Assembly (NCBI GenBank): GCA_041623895.1
Contig: JBFJVZ010000178.1
Span: 1 to 14,423, forward strand
Length of the DNA: 14,423 nt
Direction of reading: 5' to 3'
Source: JBFJVZ01 sp041623895
Lineage (GTDB): Bacteria; Planctomycetota; Planctomycetia; Pirellulales; Pirellulaceae
The position numbers and the translations under genes are program-made. Shown here one piece after another: positions 1 through 8,174 of the stretch (its first letter is position 1; each line of letters begins with the position of its first letter). Below the pieces are notes generated by a model, which saw only the letters and a program-made list of their open reading frames with translations, did not search any database and was not told where the DNA came from.

Positions 1-29
1 AGTGGCGGGATTCGTATTTGCCGTTTACC

Positions 30-95
30 TGGTAACCCGAAGCGTGAGCGAGGGAATTGCGTGATTTGTCGCCTCGCTCACGCTTCGGGTTACCA
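30..95. repeat. Perfect 24-bp inverted repeat, REP-like hairpin
   Basis: Positions 30-53 and 72-95 are exact reverse complements separated by an 18-base spacer. The core arm reads GGTAACCCGAAGCGTGAGCG. The hairpin sits about 90 bases past the 3' end of the minus-strand WD40 gene. No T-run follows it on either strand, so a classical intrinsic terminator is unlikely. Arm length and intergenic position fit a dispersed REP-type palindrome, though it could still slow exonucleases or define the operon's 3' end. I recall similar GAAGCGTGAGCGAGG palindromes in planctomycete genomes, but this is unchecked. No second copy was seen in the window. The rest of 1-182 shows nothing else. Confidence 0.85.
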
Positions 96-182
96 ATGGG
101 CTACCGTCATGATCAAGGTTATTTCCAAATTCCAGCACTAGGATCGGCGTCGCAAATTCCGCTGCCACAATCACTTACGCGG

Positions 183-1340
183 CTACGAGGCGACGTCGTG
201 GACTTCGACGCGTCCGAACCGCGGAGACTTGCCTTGCTTTTCTGGCTTCGGTTGGCCCTGAGCACCGGCCAAAAGGAGCTGTTTCCCGTCCCTGGAGTAT
301 TCTGCATGGGTAACGCGATAGCCGGTTTTTAGACTTGCCAGGCGTTGCCCGGAGCCCAGATCAAACAGGCCCACATTCCAGTCGCCGCCCCGCAGGCGAC
401 CGCCCATCACAAAGTGGCCAGCAGAGGGATGCACGGCCAGCGTTTCCATCAGTCCTTCGCCCGCTTCGCCCTCGTGAGTCTCATCTAATTTTTTGGCCTG
501 CCCCCGCCACGACCACTTTTGCCAGAGCTGCCGTCCGTTGCCCGCCATGGGGTCCCGCATGGGTCCCATGCCCGCTAACAACAGTTCATTTCCATCGGCA
601 GTGAATTGCAAAGCAAAGATACCGCCTAAATAACAGTGACTCTTGATGATGCCCCAACTTGTAAAATCGGGCGTCGTCCAATTGGCGACCAGACTGCCAT
701 CGGCGATATCAAACACGCGAACTTCGCCCATTAGATTGCCCGCCGCGACATATCGACTGTCGGGACTCAGCGCCACTGCCTGAACCGATGGTACGTGCGG
801 CAGAGCGCGGAGTGTCTTGCCTGATTGGACGGAAACAACTTTGATCGACGGTTCTCTTTCCGGTTCAGGTTCGTACCGATAGCCGCCGGCCAGGTATTGT
901 CCGGTCACCGAAGCGATCAACTGTTGATTCGCAGAAACGGCCATATCCCACGACCAGAAGTCATGGATTTTCTGTTTGCGTGTGATCTCTCCGCCAGCCA
1001 AATCAAACCAGTACACCGCACCGTCATACCCCGCAGACACGAGTAATTCGTTTGAGACCCAGGCAGCCGAACTTACGTAGCTGTCATGTTGATACAGCTT
1101 TTTTTCTTGCTGCGAGGCAAGTTCCACGCGGTACACACCGTCCATACACGCGGCCACCAACGATTGACCATCCGGCGCAAAGGAAGCACCAAGAATGCCG
1201 GTCGGCAACTTGAAGTCGTGCTTCTTGCGTAGGGTTGGTTGGTTCATGCGTTCGTGTAGGCCCAAACTTGTCGTAAGCTGGGGTTTGTCTGGCATCTGAA
1301 GATCTTGTGCTCGCCAGGCCGATTCCCGGCCAACGATCAT
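183..1340 (-). CDS. WD40 repeat (beta-propeller) protein
   Basis: A 385-residue protein built almost wholly of degenerate WD40-type blades. Recognisable blade cores are GASFAPDGQSLVAACMDG, VAWV/VSAGYDGAVYWFDL, VQAVALSPDSRYVAAGNLMGEVRVFDI, ALQFTADGNELLLAG and THAEYSRDGKQLLLAG. No signal peptide or membrane segment is visible, so a cytoplasmic scaffold or binding role is inferred. The ATG overlaps the TGA of the upstream DUF1501 gene by four bases (ATGA), which indicates translational coupling and supports this start although no clear Shine-Dalgarno is present. Later in-frame ATGs at residues 16 and 32 are possible alternatives. It is the last gene of a three-gene operon; in planctomycetes WD40 genes often accompany DUF1501/DUF1549 genes, but the ligand and function are unknown. 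Confidence 0.88.
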   Translation of the reverse strand: MIVGRESAWRAQDLQMPDKPQLTTSLGLHERMNQPTLRKKHDFKLPTGILGASFAPDGQSLVAACMDGVYRVELASQQEKKLYQHDSYVSSAAWVSNELLVSAGYDGAVYWFDLAGGEITRKQKIHDFWSWDMAVSANQQLIASVTGQYLAGGYRYEPEPEREPSIKVVSVQSGKTLRALPHVPSVQAVALSPDSRYVAAGNLMGEVRVFDIADGSLVANWTTPDFTSWGIIKSHCYLGGIFALQFTADGNELLLAGMGPMRDPMAGNGRQLWQKWSWRGQAKKLDETHEGEAGEGLMETLAVHPSAGHFVMGGRLRGGDWNVGLFDLGSGQRLASLKTGYRVTHAEYSRDGKQLLLAGAQGQPKPEKQGKSPRFGRVEVHDVAS

Positions 1341-2674
1341 GTTTTCAATATTTCTTCTATCGCTTTGGCGTTTTCTTCGACGCGGTGAAAGGTCGGCAGC
1401 CCCGGCAGGTCGTACTCTTGGTGAGGCTCGATTCCCAGTGCGCGAAAGATCGTGGCGAACAAGCGGCGGTTGTCGACCTGGTTCTCGGCAACTTCGACTC
1501 CCAAGTCATCCGTGGCTCCATAAACAATGCCGCCTTTGATTCCAGCGCCGGCCATCGCCATGCTCCAGGCGTTCGGGTAATGATCGCGGCCGCGGGCTTC
1601 GTTCAACCATGGCGTCCGTCCAAATTCACCCATCGCGATCACCAGGGTGTCCTCCAGCATGCCGCGATCATCCAGATCGTTGACCAATTGAAACAAGATG
1701 TTATCAAGCTCCGGTACCAGCATTTGATGCATCTCGTGTTGGAAGACGTGATTGTCCCAGGGCATGCCGTTGGCAACCATCACGAAGGTGGAACCGTTTT
1801 CGATCAGATGGCGTGCCTGCAACGCATGCTGTGCGAACGCGCCACCGCCGTAGCGTTCGCGGTCTGCTGCGGGCAAGTTGTTCAAATCAAACAGCGGCGC
1901 GCAGCTCATCAGCCCTTGAACGCGATCGAATGCCGCGTTATGCGAAGCTGCCGCTGCACTGCGGCGATCATTTTCGTACTTGCGACTCAGAAAACTCCGC
2001 AACGCTTCGCGGTCGGCATGCTCAAGTTCGGAAAGCGAATCCGGTTTCTGGATATTTGGAATCGAGTAATCACCGCCGGCCCGCACCGGCCCGTATTGTG
2101 CGCCCAACCAACCAGCCCAATTTCCGGCCTTGAACGCTTTGAATTCGTTCCCTTCCGGGCACGGATCCAATAACACAAATTGCGGCACGGCGCTGTCCAG
2201 CTGCCCAAGTTGCTGTGCGATCACGCTGCCCAGAATCGGTCTGGTGAATGGCGGCCGTGGTTTATCACCCCGTGTCAGAACGTCGATGCCTTGAAAATGT
2301 TCACTGGGCTTGGTTTTCATGCTACGGATCACGGCCAACTTGTCCATGATCGTGGCGCACTTGGGCATCAGTGAACTGATTTGGACGCCCGGCAAATTCG
2401 TGTTGATGGCTGCGAACGGTCCGCCTGTTTCCGTACCCGGTTTTGGGTCCCAGGTCTCAAATTGACTGGGTGCCCCGCAGAGCCAAAGCAGAATGCATTT
2501 TTTTCCGCGACGCTTGGTCTCGTCCGCCAAGGCGGGAATCGAAAACAGCCCGCTAAAGCTGGCGACCGACGCGGAACCGGCTGCCATCGCGCCCTGCAGA
2601 AACAGCCGGCGGTGCAGCCCATGTTCCGGACTTCCGCAGCTGTGAAGCGTTTCGCGCATCGGCGTCTTTCGCAT
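1337..2674 (-). CDS. DUF1501 family protein, Tat-exported
   Basis: A 445-residue protein with a twin-arginine signal (HRRLFLQ, residues 21-27), a hydrophobic stretch and a likely cleavage site after ALA at residue 50. It carries DUF1501 hallmarks: GAPSQFETWDPKPG near residues 67-80, WDNH at 306-309, GEFGRTP at 349-355 and GRDHYP at 362-367. The family belongs to the alkaline phosphatase/sulfatase-like fold and is greatly expanded in planctomycetes; its substrate is unknown, so a hydrolase role is inferred only. Length is typical. The ATG lies 4 bases after the stop of the DUF1549/DUF1553 gene, and the stop overlaps the WD40 start, so the three genes are almost certainly one transcript. The signal suggests action outside the cytoplasm. 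Confidence 0.93.
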   Translation of the reverse strand: MRKTPMRETLHSCGSPEHGLHRRLFLQGAMAAGSASVASFSGLFSIPALADETKRRGKKCILLWLCGAPSQFETWDPKPGTETGGPFAAINTNLPGVQISSLMPKCATIMDKLAVIRSMKTKPSEHFQGIDVLTRGDKPRPPFTRPILGSVIAQQLGQLDSAVPQFVLLDPCPEGNEFKAFKAGNWAGWLGAQYGPVRAGGDYSIPNIQKPDSLSELEHADREALRSFLSRKYENDRRSAAAASHNAAFDRVQGLMSCAPLFDLNNLPAADRERYGGGAFAQHALQARHLIENGSTFVMVANGMPWDNHVFQHEMHQMLVPELDNILFQLVNDLDDRGMLEDTLVIAMGEFGRTPWLNEARGRDHYPNAWSMAMAGAGIKGGIVYGATDDLGVEVAENQVDNRRLFATIFRALGIEPHQEYDLPGLPTFHRVEENAKAIEEILKT

Positions 2675-2678
2675 CGGT

Positions 2679-4307
2679 TCAATGGTTGAATCGGAATTCT
2701 GCGCTGGTCAACATCGCCCACAGGGCATGTCGTAATGCGGCCTCCGGTTTCTCTTGCCGGGCCCGCAAATAATCGGTCAATCTGGCTGCTTCGCTTTCGT
2801 CCGGCTCACGACCAAACACGGTCCGCAAAAGCAATGCCGCGCGACTGGAGTGCAATTGTAGTTTCGTCAAGCGGGAAACCAAATGCGATGGCTCACTGCC
2901 CGCCGAAAGAAACTCGTGCAACGCCGCATTGTTGCTCAGGAACAGCGCATCGCTAATCGTGACGACATTTTCATCAGGCAAAACATCCTTGAATTGTTGC
3001 CTGAATAGTCCAACGATTGAATCGTCAGTTTTATAGCCGCCGCGGACAATCAATTGGACCGATCGCGACATCTGTTCGGCGGTCAAGGGCCGTTCCAAAT
3101 ACCAGGCAAAGGACGCAGGATCATCAGCACCCTGAGGTTGAATCGAATCAAGTTGGTATGCGTCGCAGAGCGCGATGCTGCGAACCAATCTGCGGATATC
3201 AAACCCGCCAGCCGCGAAATCGTCGGCCAACCAATCCAGCAGCCGCGGGTGACTGGGTTGGTGAACGCTATCCATTTCATCATAAGGATGCACGATCCCA
3301 CGCGCCATTAGCATTGCCCAGACTCGATTCACCAACGCCCGCGGCAGCAGCGAGTGTCCTGTGACAATTTCTTCGACGAACTTTTGTCGACGCGAAAACT
3401 TTGGCACCCGCGGATCACCTTCCAGGCCCGCCGGCACGTACAAGTCGTCTTTGTCTTGTTGTTTCTCATCCTTACCCGGCCGCGGCTCATCGACAGTGAC
3501 GGCGTCAAAGAAAGTCAAACGATTGGGGCGACTTTCACCGCTAAGATTCGCGAATTCGGAGAAGCCGCCAATCGCTGACTCGGCAACACGAGGCCCGTTC
3601 TTGGTGTTTTCGTTTTTGCCTCGGTTAAAAAAAGCGACCAATCCCCAGTAGTGCTCCTGCTTGATCTCGTCGGCGACCATGTGATCGTGACATTGGGCGC
3701 ATTCGACTCGAATACCAAAGAACGCGGGGGCAACGGATTCGGCGATCGTTTGATACTTGTCATATCGTTCGTACAAGAACCAGATCGCCCCTCGCTTGTG
3801 CTGGCCGTCTGGCCGAGCCAACAAGATTTCCGAAACAACATCGTTCCAAGCTCGATTGCTGCGAAATACGTCTTCCAAGTAAGACCGCCACTGATGCAGT
3901 ACGCGTTCGGCATACTTGCTTTCGTCCGCCCGACCCATCAACAGTGTGTCAAAAACATCAGCAAAGTGCTGAACATAGTCTTCGCTACCGAGCAGCAGAT
4001 CGACCAAACGCCGGCGTCTATCGTCGCCGCGGTCAGCAAGAAACGCCTCGACTTCGGGAACCGTCGGAACGCGACCGGCCAGATCCAGATAGACGCGTCT
4101 GACGAATGTCCGGTCCGAACATTTCTCCGCCGGCGTGATGCCGCGATCCTTCCAGGCGGTGGCGATGAAATGGTTGATCTGTTCCGTTGCATCCGCCTTG
4201 GGCAATATGGCGATCACGTCGTCTGCCACAACCACGACGTCGGCAGGGAAGAGGATGCCAAAAGCGGTCAATGCAAAACAGAATCTCATCATTGAGTTGC
4301 AAAACAT
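2679..4307 (-). CDS. DUF1549/DUF1553 (PSCyt2/PSD1) domain protein
   Basis: A 542-residue exported protein. The DUF1549 half (about residues 40-230) holds FVRRVYLDLAGRVPT and the conserved haem-c-like motif CAQCHDH (C203, C206, H207, H209). The DUF1553 half (about 305-540) holds PRALVNRVWAMLMARGIV, PSHPRLLDWLADDF and RPLTAEQMSRSVQ. This is the short form without the N-terminal planctomycete cytochrome c domain found in longer relatives. The open frame extends to 4475, but that extension covers the promoter region and the divergent sulfatase start. I choose ATG 4307, which gives a signal peptide (MFCNSMMRFCFALTAFGIL, cleaved near VVVVADD) and has weak purine-rich GAAAAGAA upstream; ATG 4292 is the alternative. 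First gene of the operon with DUF1501 and WD40. Biochemical function is unproven; a periplasmic redox or polymer-degradation role is inferred from the CxxCH motif and neighbours. Confidence 0.92.
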   Translation of the reverse strand: MFCNSMMRFCFALTAFGILFPADVVVVADDVIAILPKADATEQINHFIATAWKDRGITPAEKCSDRTFVRRVYLDLAGRVPTVPEVEAFLADRGDDRRRRLVDLLLGSEDYVQHFADVFDTLLMGRADESKYAERVLHQWRSYLEDVFRSNRAWNDVVSEILLARPDGQHKRGAIWFLYERYDKYQTIAESVAPAFFGIRVECAQCHDHMVADEIKQEHYWGLVAFFNRGKNENTKNGPRVAESAIGGFSEFANLSGESRPNRLTFFDAVTVDEPRPGKDEKQQDKDDLYVPAGLEGDPRVPKFSRRQKFVEEIVTGHSLLPRALVNRVWAMLMARGIVHPYDEMDSVHQPSHPRLLDWLADDFAAGGFDIRRLVRSIALCDAYQLDSIQPQGADDPASFAWYLERPLTAEQMSRSVQLIVRGGYKTDDSIVGLFRQQFKDVLPDENVVTISDALFLSNNAALHEFLSAGSEPSHLVSRLTKLQLHSSRAALLLRTVFGREPDESEAARLTDYLRARQEKPEAALRHALWAMLTSAEFRFNH

Positions 4308-4386
4308 TTCTTTTCGGTCTGATCGACTGCGGATTCGACGTATCATAGTCCCAATTATCAGAAAACGTAATATCCGCGGAAACCCT
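4308..4386. promoter_or_regulatory. Divergent promoter region between DUF1549 operon and sulfatase
   Basis: This 79-base spacer must hold the promoters of both the minus-strand operon and the plus-strand sulfatase. AT-rich hexamers that could be -10 elements are TATGAT on the minus strand (complement of 4342-4347) and TATCAT on the plus strand (4341-4346), almost superimposed. TAATAT at 4368-4373 is a second plus-strand option. No good -35 box sits at normal spacing for any of them, so exact start sites cannot be assigned. The compact layout suggests shared or mutually exclusive control of the two transcripts. Confidence 0.4.
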
Positions 4387-5889
4387 ATGCGACCGTTTGC
4401 GCTACTGTCATTACTTGTAATCGGATCATGGGCCGCAGGTGCGGAAAGGCCACCCGATATTTTATTGATCGCCATCGATGACTTGCGTCCGATGCTGGGT
4501 TGTTATGGCCACGATCGAATTCAGACACCCAATATTGATTCTTTGGCGCGCCGAGGTGTTGTCTTCCAGCGGGCGTATTGCCAATACGCCAAGTGTGGCA
4601 CATCCCGGCTTTCGCTGATGACGGGATTGCGACCGGATGCGGTGGGCGTGTTCAGCAACAACGTCGACGACGTCGCTGACTTTCGCCGCCGACGCCCCGA
4701 GATCAAGTCGCTCGCCCGCTGGCTGAAAGACCACGGATACCGCACACAGTCTTTTGGCAAGATCTATCACGACGGTTGGGATCTTGCCAGCGACTGGTCG
4801 GTGCCGTCGATGCCGGGGCGACCGCGTGAAATGTGGGAAGTTGTCCAGGAATCAAGTCCCACCAGCCCCACGCAAATTGCCGAGCGACTGGATTGTCCCG
4901 TGATGCAAAGCCCTGACGTGCCCGATGACCATCTGTTTGCCGGCCGCATGACCAAGGAAGTGCTAGCGGCTCTGAATGCCCGGACGCCCGAGCCAAAATT
5001 TCTTGCCGTTGGATTCCGCCGGCCGCATCTGCCCTTCGTGGCGCCGAAAAAATATTACGAGATGTACGATGTCGGCGAATCGTGGCTAGCACCCAACCCA
5101 ATGCCTGATGACGGCGCGCCGGTGATGGCCTGGTTCAATTCCGATGGTTACGTCGGTTCGGCTAAGAAGATTGGTTTAACGATGCCCAATCCACCAACAC
5201 GTGCTGAAGCGATTCATTGGAACGGTTATGAACTGCGCAGTTACGTCGGCGTTCCCAATCACGGTCCAATTGACAAGGACTTGCAGAAGCAATTGATTCG
5301 CGCCTACGCCGCATGCATCACGTACGTGGACACACAGATTGGCAAGCTGCTCGGCGAGCTGGAACGTCAGGGGCGGTTGGATTCGACTTACATCATTCTC
5401 TGTTCCGATCACGGTTGGCACCTGGGAGAACACAGTGCCTGGGGAAAGATGACCAACTACGAGATTGCCACCCGAGTGCCGCTGATCATTGCCGGCCCGT
5501 CAATCAAACCGGCACGAACAAAATCGCTGGCGGAATTGGTCGACCTGTACCCGACGATTTGTGATTTGGCCGCGATCGATACACCCCGGCATGTTCAAGG
5601 CGAGAGCCTGAGCAAGACACTCGGCAAGCCAAGCGAGATCAATCAAGAGTCTGCGATCAGCCAGTACTCGCGGTTCCGTGATCGTTACATGGGATACGCG
5701 ATTCGCACGTCGCGATATCGTTTTGTGCGTTGGCAACAAGCCAAAGATGGCAAACTGGTCTCACGCGAATTGTACGATCACGACGTTGATCCGAAGGAAA
5801 CCACCAACCTGGCCGGCGATGCGAGATTAGCTAAGCTGATCAGCAAGTTGGAAACGCAGCTCGAATCCGCCCTCAAGTTGGGCCGTTGA
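4387..5889 (+). CDS. Iduronate-2-sulfatase-like sulfatase (family S1)
   Basis: A 500-residue exported sulfatase. The signal peptide is MRPFALLSLLVIGSWAAGA. Metal ligands D31-D32 lie in LLIAIDDLRP. The catalytic formylglycine motif is C70-G-T-S-R74 in AKCGTSRLSLMTGLRPD, with Thr where Pro or Ala is usual. The iduronate-2-sulfatase-type segment SDHGWHLGEHSAWGKMTNYE begins at S340 with D341 and H342. The C-terminal ELYDHDVDPKETTNLAGD is also typical of this subgroup. It would remove sulfate esters from sulfated polysaccharides outside the cytoplasm, after activation by a formylglycine-generating enzyme not seen here. The reading frame is open back to 4135, but ATG 4387 is chosen because it begins the signal peptide; GCGGAAA just upstream is a weak ribosome site. 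Divergent from the DUF1549 operon, convergent with the metallophosphoesterase. Confidence 0.93.
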   Translation: MRPFALLSLLVIGSWAAGAERPPDILLIAIDDLRPMLGCYGHDRIQTPNIDSLARRGVVFQRAYCQYAKCGTSRLSLMTGLRPDAVGVFSNNVDDVADFRRRRPEIKSLARWLKDHGYRTQSFGKIYHDGWDLASDWSVPSMPGRPREMWEVVQESSPTSPTQIAERLDCPVMQSPDVPDDHLFAGRMTKEVLAALNARTPEPKFLAVGFRRPHLPFVAPKKYYEMYDVGESWLAPNPMPDDGAPVMAWFNSDGYVGSAKKIGLTMPNPPTRAEAIHWNGYELRSYVGVPNHGPIDKDLQKQLIRAYAACITYVDTQIGKLLGELERQGRLDSTYIILCSDHGWHLGEHSAWGKMTNYEIATRVPLIIAGPSIKPARTKSLAELVDLYPTICDLAAIDTPRHVQGESLSKTLGKPSEINQESAISQYSRFRDRYMGYAIRTSRYRFVRWQQAKDGKLVSRELYDHDVDPKETTNLAGDARLAKLISKLETQLESALKLGR

Positions 5890-5956
5890 CTCAGTTGAAT
5901 CAAAGTCGACGATCGATAGCAGCGAGTCCTCGCTCTCATGCAAGAGGCAGCGATCT

Positions 5957-6865
5957 TCATCCAGGACGCTGCAATCGCAGATCGCAGGTCCTTGTCAGCG
6001 ATGCGTCGAACCCGACCGGTTGATAAGTCAATTTCATCTGGCCGCCGTCAATGGTCACCAATGTGAAACCGGGCCGGAACTCATCGGGGTTATAGCCCGG
6101 TGCTCCTCGTGCTTCTAGTTTCCGATCCTGGTTGTACAGCGCCGACGGAAAGCAGATTTCCTGAATCGGCGCGCGATCGTCCCATCCGCGGATACCGTTG
6201 TGAAAGTGGCCGTGCATCAGGGCAATCACGCTGGCAGTATGCTTGTCGAGCATCTGATAGAACTTCGTTTGCCCGTGTTCCGGCTTGACATACCAGGCAC
6301 GATCTGGAGGCAAGTTTTTATGCACCGGGACATGCATGCAAATCAGCAGGTATTGGTTATGTTTCGCCGCTGCCGCGCACTGTGAGTCGATCCAATCGAT
6401 TTGATCATCCCGTAAGAAACCATCATGTGAATCAACATGGGCGTTGTTGATCAGCAGAAAACGGACCCCTTGGTGTTCGATAACGGTGTCGATCGCTTCG
6501 CGAATGTATTTGCCGAACAACTCGGGGGGATCATGGTTGCCGGGGATTTCGTAAATCGGTTTACCGATTTTCTCACGGGCTGCAAGATAAATCGGATACT
6601 GTGATTCCTGTCGCCTGTCGACAACGTCACCCAGGTGTAGAACGAGATCCCCGTCTGCTCTGGCGATCTCGCCAGCGGTTTTCTCCCATTGTCTGGCCGC
6701 CGCATCCTTTTCCCGATAACCGACGTGGGTGTCGCTGACGACAATAAAGGACAGGCGTGGCAGTCTTTCCTGACCCCGCAAACACTGCGGAGACAACACG
6801 CACGATCCGGCAGTGGTGATGGCGGCCGCTAAAAGTTGCCGTCGCGAAACGGTATGATTCAACAC
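5957..6865 (-). CDS. Tat-exported calcineurin-like metallophosphoesterase
   Basis: A 302-residue protein (numbered from the GTG) with all calcineurin-like phosphoesterase motifs: D45-T-H47, G79-D80 with D83, G109-N-H-D112, H178 in CMHVPVH, and G219-H-F-H222. These residues bind a dinuclear metal centre that cleaves phosphoesters; the substrate cannot be told. The N-terminus has a Tat motif (SRRQLL, residues 7-12) followed by a hydrophobic stretch and TAGSC, which might be a weak lipobox with Cys22. There is no ATG start. GGGAG (6871-6875, complement) lies 5 bases before GTG 6865 and 8 bases before TTG 6862, so one of these is preferred over the more upstream TTG at 6877, which would put the ribosome site inside the gene. 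Convergent with the sulfatase over 67 bases and divergent from the phospholipase-like gene. Confidence 0.9.
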   Translation of the reverse strand: MLNHTVSRRQLLAAAITTAGSCVLSPQCLRGQERLPRLSFIVVSDTHVGYREKDAAARQWEKTAGEIARADGDLVLHLGDVVDRRQESQYPIYLAAREKIGKPIYEIPGNHDPPELFGKYIREAIDTVIEHQGVRFLLINNAHVDSHDGFLRDDQIDWIDSQCAAAAKHNQYLLICMHVPVHKNLPPDRAWYVKPEHGQTKFYQMLDKHTASVIALMHGHFHNGIRGWDDRAPIQEICFPSALYNQDRKLEARGAPGYNPDEFRPGFTLVTIDGGQMKLTYQPVGFDASLTRTCDLRLQRPG

Positions 6866-6870
6866 ACTCA

Positions 6871-6875
6871 CTCCC
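6871..6875 (-). promoter_or_regulatory. Ribosome binding site deciding the metallophosphoesterase start
   Basis: The complement reads GGGAG followed by TGAGT and then GTG (6865) and TTG (6862). Spacing of 5 or 8 bases is normal for a Shine-Dalgarno site, and no ATG precedes the Tat signal. This favours the downstream GTG or TTG over the TTG at 6877. Confidence 0.6.
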
Positions 6876-7028
6876 AAAACCGCCCCGCTCGTCAGCGACT
6901 ATTATGCATCAAACTGAGCGGGCAGGGTCGTCATTTCGATATTCCATCGTCGTCGTGAACAAGTACGACGTTGATAATAACACAGGACCGCGTGTGGCCG
7001 GCTTGTTTTACCGAGGACAACCAGAATC
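6876..7028. promoter_or_regulatory. Divergent intergenic region, likely promoters
   Basis: About 150 bases separate the divergent metallophosphoesterase and phospholipase-like genes, so both promoters must lie here. An AT-rich patch TTGATAATAAC at 6971-6981 contains GATAAT, the best -10-like hexamer for the plus-strand gene, but no convincing -35 box is found. GAGG at 7013-7016 is a somewhat distant Shine-Dalgarno for the ATG at 7029. No hairpin or repeat stands out. Confidence 0.35.
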
Positions 7029-8081
7029 ATGAGCGGAATCGTCGGCCATACGATCTACGCGATCTTGGCGGCCAAGGCGGCCACGGCAAAAAAACTGCCG
7101 CTCGCCCCGCTGATTTACCGCCACTACGCAAGTTATTTATGTGGTGCGTATCTGGGTTGCGATATTCAAACCATGCCGGAAGCGGTTTGCCTCGACACCG
7201 GTCAAGAGGTTGGCTACGGCACGGCTCCGTTAGCAAAGAGTCCAATCACGGGCGGCGAAGTGAAACCCTGGGTGCTTCAACATCATGATCGCCAGTACCG
7301 TCCCCGTGATCTTCATCGCATCTTTTACGGGCGCTCCCATCTCGTGTTTGGCTGGAGCCCGGCTGACAAGAAACATACGGTCCCTTGGGATCACTTGGCG
7401 GACTATGCGGCAATGGTCGTGCAAGATGCGATTGACTTATTCGCGCCCGGCGAGCGGCAACTGGCGTATCTGTTTGGCTGGATGGCACACATTGTTGGCG
7501 ATTGCCTGATCAAGTCCGTCCAACCGGGAATCACGCTCGATCTACTGGACGGAAAATATACGCCGGCGAATCGGCCCATTCAGGACCTGGTCACGTTTCA
7601 TGAAGTCGGTGTCGGGGAACTTGGCCTTAACTGGGCGAGCCTGCTAAGCGACTTGGCGGAGACCCCCGTCGAACCGATTCAGTTGCACTACATGCGAGTA
7701 GGGCGACCACGCGGCTTGCTGGCGGAGCAATTTCCTAACGCATGGGCGCCGGAGCACGAGGGCCTGCTGCAGCATGTGTTGAAAGAAAACCGCCGCTACC
7801 AACAGCTTCGCAACCCGCGACTGATCAAAAAGTATGCTTTGAAAAAGTCGCGATCAGGATGGGAATGTGACGCGGAATTGAGTCGTCAGACCGGCGGTCT
7901 GCAGTATGCGGAAATGAGAAAGCTGGCCGAACAGGCAAACTTTCGGCTCGCGCTCCGGCAGATCGCTGAAACCATTGTGCAGCTATTTTCCCAAGTGACC
8001 GAACGAGTTTCCGCCCTGCGGGACCTGGACGACCACGCAGCACCGACCTGGGACGAAATCACGGAGCGTTGGAAAAAATGA
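7029..8081 (+). CDS. Putative zinc-dependent phospholipase C-like protein
   Basis: A 350-residue protein without a clear signal peptide. The first half carries spaced His/Asp residues reminiscent of the zinc-dependent phospholipase C fold (PF00882-like): H7 in GHTIYAILA, D45 in GAYLGCDIQTMPE, H104 in YGRSHLVFGW, H122 near WDHLADYAA, H154-x3-D158 in LFGWMAHIVGDCL, and H191-E192. The HxxxD helix after a helix-rich region is the strongest similarity. If correct it would hydrolyse phosphate esters, probably in the cytoplasm or after non-classical export. The C-terminal part (about 260-350) is charged and helical. It may be co-transcribed with the vWA gene 93 bases downstream. The family call is from motif resemblance only; an unrelated helical hydrolase is possible. 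The ATG fits GAGG 12 bases upstream. Confidence 0.6.
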   Translation: MSGIVGHTIYAILAAKAATAKKLPLAPLIYRHYASYLCGAYLGCDIQTMPEAVCLDTGQEVGYGTAPLAKSPITGGEVKPWVLQHHDRQYRPRDLHRIFYGRSHLVFGWSPADKKHTVPWDHLADYAAMVVQDAIDLFAPGERQLAYLFGWMAHIVGDCLIKSVQPGITLDLLDGKYTPANRPIQDLVTFHEVGVGELGLNWASLLSDLAETPVEPIQLHYMRVGRPRGLLAEQFPNAWAPEHEGLLQHVLKENRRYQQLRNPRLIKKYALKKSRSGWECDAELSRQTGGLQYAEMRKLAEQANFRLALRQIAETIVQLFSQVTERVSALRDLDDHAAPTWDEITERWKK

Positions 8082-8174
8082 CCCGTTCGCTGGGGGGAGG
8101 ACGCGAGAATACGGGAGCCCGATCTGGCGTTAGCTGCTAGAATGTCGATGTTCGATCCTTCCGAGGTTTCCTTC

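Noticed and set aside
1307..2173. A long plus-strand open frame (288 codons) opposite the DUF1501 gene
   Set aside because: It is antisense to a gene with clear DUF1501 motifs, its protein shows no family features, and it is best explained as a codon-bias shadow.
4135..4386. N-terminal extension of the sulfatase by 84 residues
   Set aside because: It is antisense to DUF1549 coding sequence and would bury the signal peptide beginning at 4387.
4308..4475. N-terminal extension of the DUF1549/DUF1553 protein by 56 residues
   Set aside because: It precedes a clean signal peptide, overlaps the divergent sulfatase start and has no typical export features.
5921..5934. Hairpin AGCGAG/CTCGCT between the convergent sulfatase and metallophosphoesterase genes
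   Set aside because: The stem is only six pairs with a 2-base loop and no T-run, so it is not supportable as a terminator.
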